Below, piece by piece: positions 62,282 through 64,000 of a DNA stretch of 64,000 nt. The stretch covers positions 23,250,001 to 23,314,000 of the forward strand of contig NC_135242.1 of assembly GCF_947623445.1 (NCBI RefSeq), in the 5' to 3' direction. Below the pieces are notes generated by a model. It was not told the origin of the DNA, did no database searches, and saw nothing but the letters and a program-made list of their open reading frames with translations. This DNA comes from Clavelina lepadiformis (lineage: Eukaryota > Chordata > Ascidiacea > Aplousobranchia > Clavelinidae). A program made the translations under genes and the position numbers. Position 1 is the stretch's first letter. Every line of letters begins with the position of its first letter.

Positions 62282-62763
62282 ATGCCCGCTGATTATTATC
62301 CAACTGTCAATGACCACGAGTAAGATTCGGCCCTAAATCGACTTCAATTAATTGTTTTGCATTTCATTGCAGAAAAATTGACTCCAATGAAATTGGTATC
62401 TCAGATTTTGTGTTGACGTACCGTGGTTCACACACTTCACTTGTGGGGTTCAACAGATCTACAGTTGATTTGTACCATCCCGCTAGTCTGTATTTTCTTT
62501 CGTTTCCCATAAACGAAATATGTTTTTCAATCCATCACACCTGTTTGTATCCAGGATACCATTATTACGCAGTGGGATGTGATAATGCCAGCTGTAGCTA
62601 CCTATCCTGCCTTATAAAATATTTATTACAAGCAAGTTCCAAATCATTTTGCCTTCGCTTCAAACGCGTATTAAGCTGGTGGATCAATCAGAAGCTTGCT
62701 ATGCAATGCATTGTGAAGATACGTGCTTGTGAAACTTATTTTTGTTATGACAGTTTCAACTGA
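62282..62763 (+). CDS. Doubtful two-exon small ORF
   Basis: An ATG at 62282 (MPADYYPTVNDHE) runs to a GTAAG donor near 62320. A TTGCAG acceptor about 50 bases later continues in phase as KIDSNEIGISDFVLTYRGSH and stays open to a stop at 62763, giving about 149 residues. The C-terminal part is rich in Cys, Tyr and Leu, with YHYYAVGCDNASCSYLSC. I recognise no domain. An open frame of this length in AT-rich DNA plus a plausible short intron is suggestive only. Confidence 0.25.
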
Positions 62764-63387
62764 CTGACAATGCCAGCCTTAAGCATTAGTTTCATTGCAT
62801 TTTGAATCCTTGACTTTCGTAATTATCTTTCTGCTTTAACTGTTGCCTTTGTGGCTTTTTCTGGACTTAAACCGGCTCTGATAAAACTTGTGCTTGTCTG
62901 GGTTAATCAAACACACAACCTTGTTTCGATCGACATGTTTTAGTACACTATTTCGCTCAAGTAATAAGACAATATTTCAAAGTAACTATCAATGAAAATT
63001 TAAAATAAATCGCAGTAGTAAAACGAACAAAGGCAGAACCACTAGTGATCGGTTTTGCAACAAAATAGCCGCGGAAAGAAAATAAATACACAGCTCGAAC
63101 CGACAGAAAGTCGAAAAAATACTCGCAAAAACTCTAGGAACGGGCAGTATACCGCAAATAGATTCGTAGCACTGAGCTAATGGTACACAGTGGTATCAAG
63201 TCACGCACACGAAAATAATTCACGTCATAAAATTTGGCTCCGAGACGTCTATGATGATGTTAGTGTGAGAACGAGTGCGCTTCAGGACACACGATAGAAC
63301 ACTTTGTTGATGCGAGAAATATATAATTCACGAAAGACACTACACAGTGAATCAAGAAAGATGAGAAGGTCTGACAGCAGGAGCGCT
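62764..63387. other. Spacer and probable 3' UTR of the terminal minus-strand gene
   Basis: There is no coding signal. The right part is probably the 3' UTR of the gene whose stop is at 63388. Confidence 0.45.
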
Positions 63388-64000
63388 CTACACTTCGGCT
63401 GATCTTAGATTTGCGCAAATGTCGAAAGCTTTCTTATAAGCCAACTCCAGATCCACGTTCAACTGGTTCATCATCGTCGATAATTGTGACGTGTCGCCGA
63501 GCGATTGTTGATGCCTTGATACGTCATTTGACGTCACATGCGACTGACGATTATGACGTCGTTTATTGGGGGCTAAAATCCGCTCCAAACCGCGAACAAG
63601 CTTCTCACTGTTTGGAGTCAGAGCCCCAGGAGCTGGCTGGTCCCCTACGTATGACTCGGGCATGGGGGGAAGGGTGTCGGGGATCAGGGACAAGGACAGG
63701 GGACGCTGCTGTGGTGGGGGCGCGATTGGGTGATAAGCAGCACTGGGTGGCGGTAAAGGGGGGTTGGACATGCACAAGTCAAAGGAGTCGGTGGAGAGAA
63801 TACTGGAGTCACTGTAAGTACTTGCCGGCCTTGTTTGACTTCCTATGCTCGACCCATCGTCACTGCTTATGCTCACCGGGCGCCCGTCTACCGGGGACGG
63901 TGTTGGCATGAGATATTCCCGGGACCCGCTGGGAGGAGCGTGGGTTCGCGGGGGCAAGGTAGGGTTGTTGCTTCGCACTTGGCTCATCCTCGATGGGGTC
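63388..64000 (-). CDS. C-terminal part of an unidentified Pro/Ser-rich protein (partial)
   Basis: The minus-strand frame is open from the window edge to the stop at 63388, giving about 203 residues, so the N-terminal part lies beyond 64000. The Met at 63987 is unlikely to be the true start because the frame continues upstream. The sequence is low-complexity and proline/serine-rich (NNPTLPPRTHAPPSGSR, SNPPLPPPSAAYHPIAPPPQ), with PxxP motifs that could bind SH3 or EVH1 domains. A more ordered helical end follows (MMNQLNVDLELAYKKAFDIC ANLRSAEV). The higher GC than flanking DNA and the sustained frame support coding. It looks like the tail of a signalling scaffold or kinase, but I cannot identify it. 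Confidence 0.7.
   Translation of the reverse strand, partial: TPSRMSQVRSNNPTLPPRTHAPPSGSREYLMPTPSPVDGRPVSISSDDGSSIGSQTRPASTYSDSSILSTDSFDLCMSNPPLPPPSAAYHPIAPPPQQRPLSLSLIPDTLPPMPESYVGDQPAPGALTPNSEKLVRGLERILAPNKRRHNRQSHVTSNDVSRHQQSLGDTSQLSTMMNQLNVDLELAYKKAFDICANLRSAEV

Noticed and set aside
63411-63911. A 166-codon plus-strand ORF opposite the terminal gene
   Set aside because: It is the antisense shadow of the Pro/Ser-rich minus-strand frame, which has the more protein-like composition and is open to the window edge.

Overview
The window is animal nuclear DNA: AT-rich, with dense multi-exon genes whose exons follow GT...AG rules and whose introns are mostly a few hundred bases. The gene set (UGGT, CRYZ, ACSS3, RAB35, CCDC150, STPG1, MRPL22, CAPZB, SUMF1, RECQL) is that of a chordate-grade metazoan. 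The compact introns, several intronless coding regions with an acceptor site just before the ATG, and abundant small DNA transposons fit an ascidian tunicate such as Ciona. That placement is inference; no marker in the window proves it.

Layout: 0.1-1.2 kb CRYZ-like quinone oxidoreductase (+). 1.5-13.6 kb UGGT (+), complete from signal peptide to ER-retrieval tail. 13.6-16 kb foldbacks and two nested hAT-type MITEs. 16-20.7 kb ACSS3 (-). 22.1-22.7 kb RAB35 (-, intronless). 22.8-25.2 kb a hAT transposon with perfect target-site duplications and a decayed transposase. 25.5-27 kb a tRNA-type SINE and a dispersed repeat. 27.2-35.7 kb CCDC150 coiled-coil gene (+). 36.5-39.6 kb STPG1 (+). 40.2-40.9 kb MRPL22 (-, intronless). 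41.3-43.1 kb an internally deleted Harbinger transposon. 46.2-49.1 kb CAPZB (+). 51.1-53.7 kb SUMF1 (+). 55.2-55.6 kb the second copy of the dispersed repeat. 56.6-61.2 kb a small zinc-ribbon ORF followed by RECQL (+). 62.3-62.8 kb a doubtful small gene. 63.4-64 kb the C-terminal part of an unidentified Pro/Ser-rich protein (-), cut by the window edge.

The genes are not one pathway. UGGT and SUMF1 both work in the ER lumen, and both end in unusual KDEL-like tails (HDEF and HTEL). CCDC150 and STPG1 are adjacent and in the same direction; both families are linked to cilia or sperm.

The most interesting observations are: (1) a tandem pair of 89-nt exons in UGGT that look mutually exclusive; (2) two in-phase alternative last exons in CAPZB that resemble the vertebrate beta1/beta2 arrangement; (3) a SUMF1 that lacks N-terminal cysteines but carries an HTEL tail; (4) a zinc-ribbon ORF whose exon overlaps, in another frame, the only visible upstream start for RECQL; (5) a strong excess of the palindrome TGACGTCA, clustered in CCDC150; and (6) a family of about 100-bp palindromic elements, two of whose four copies contain that motif exactly.
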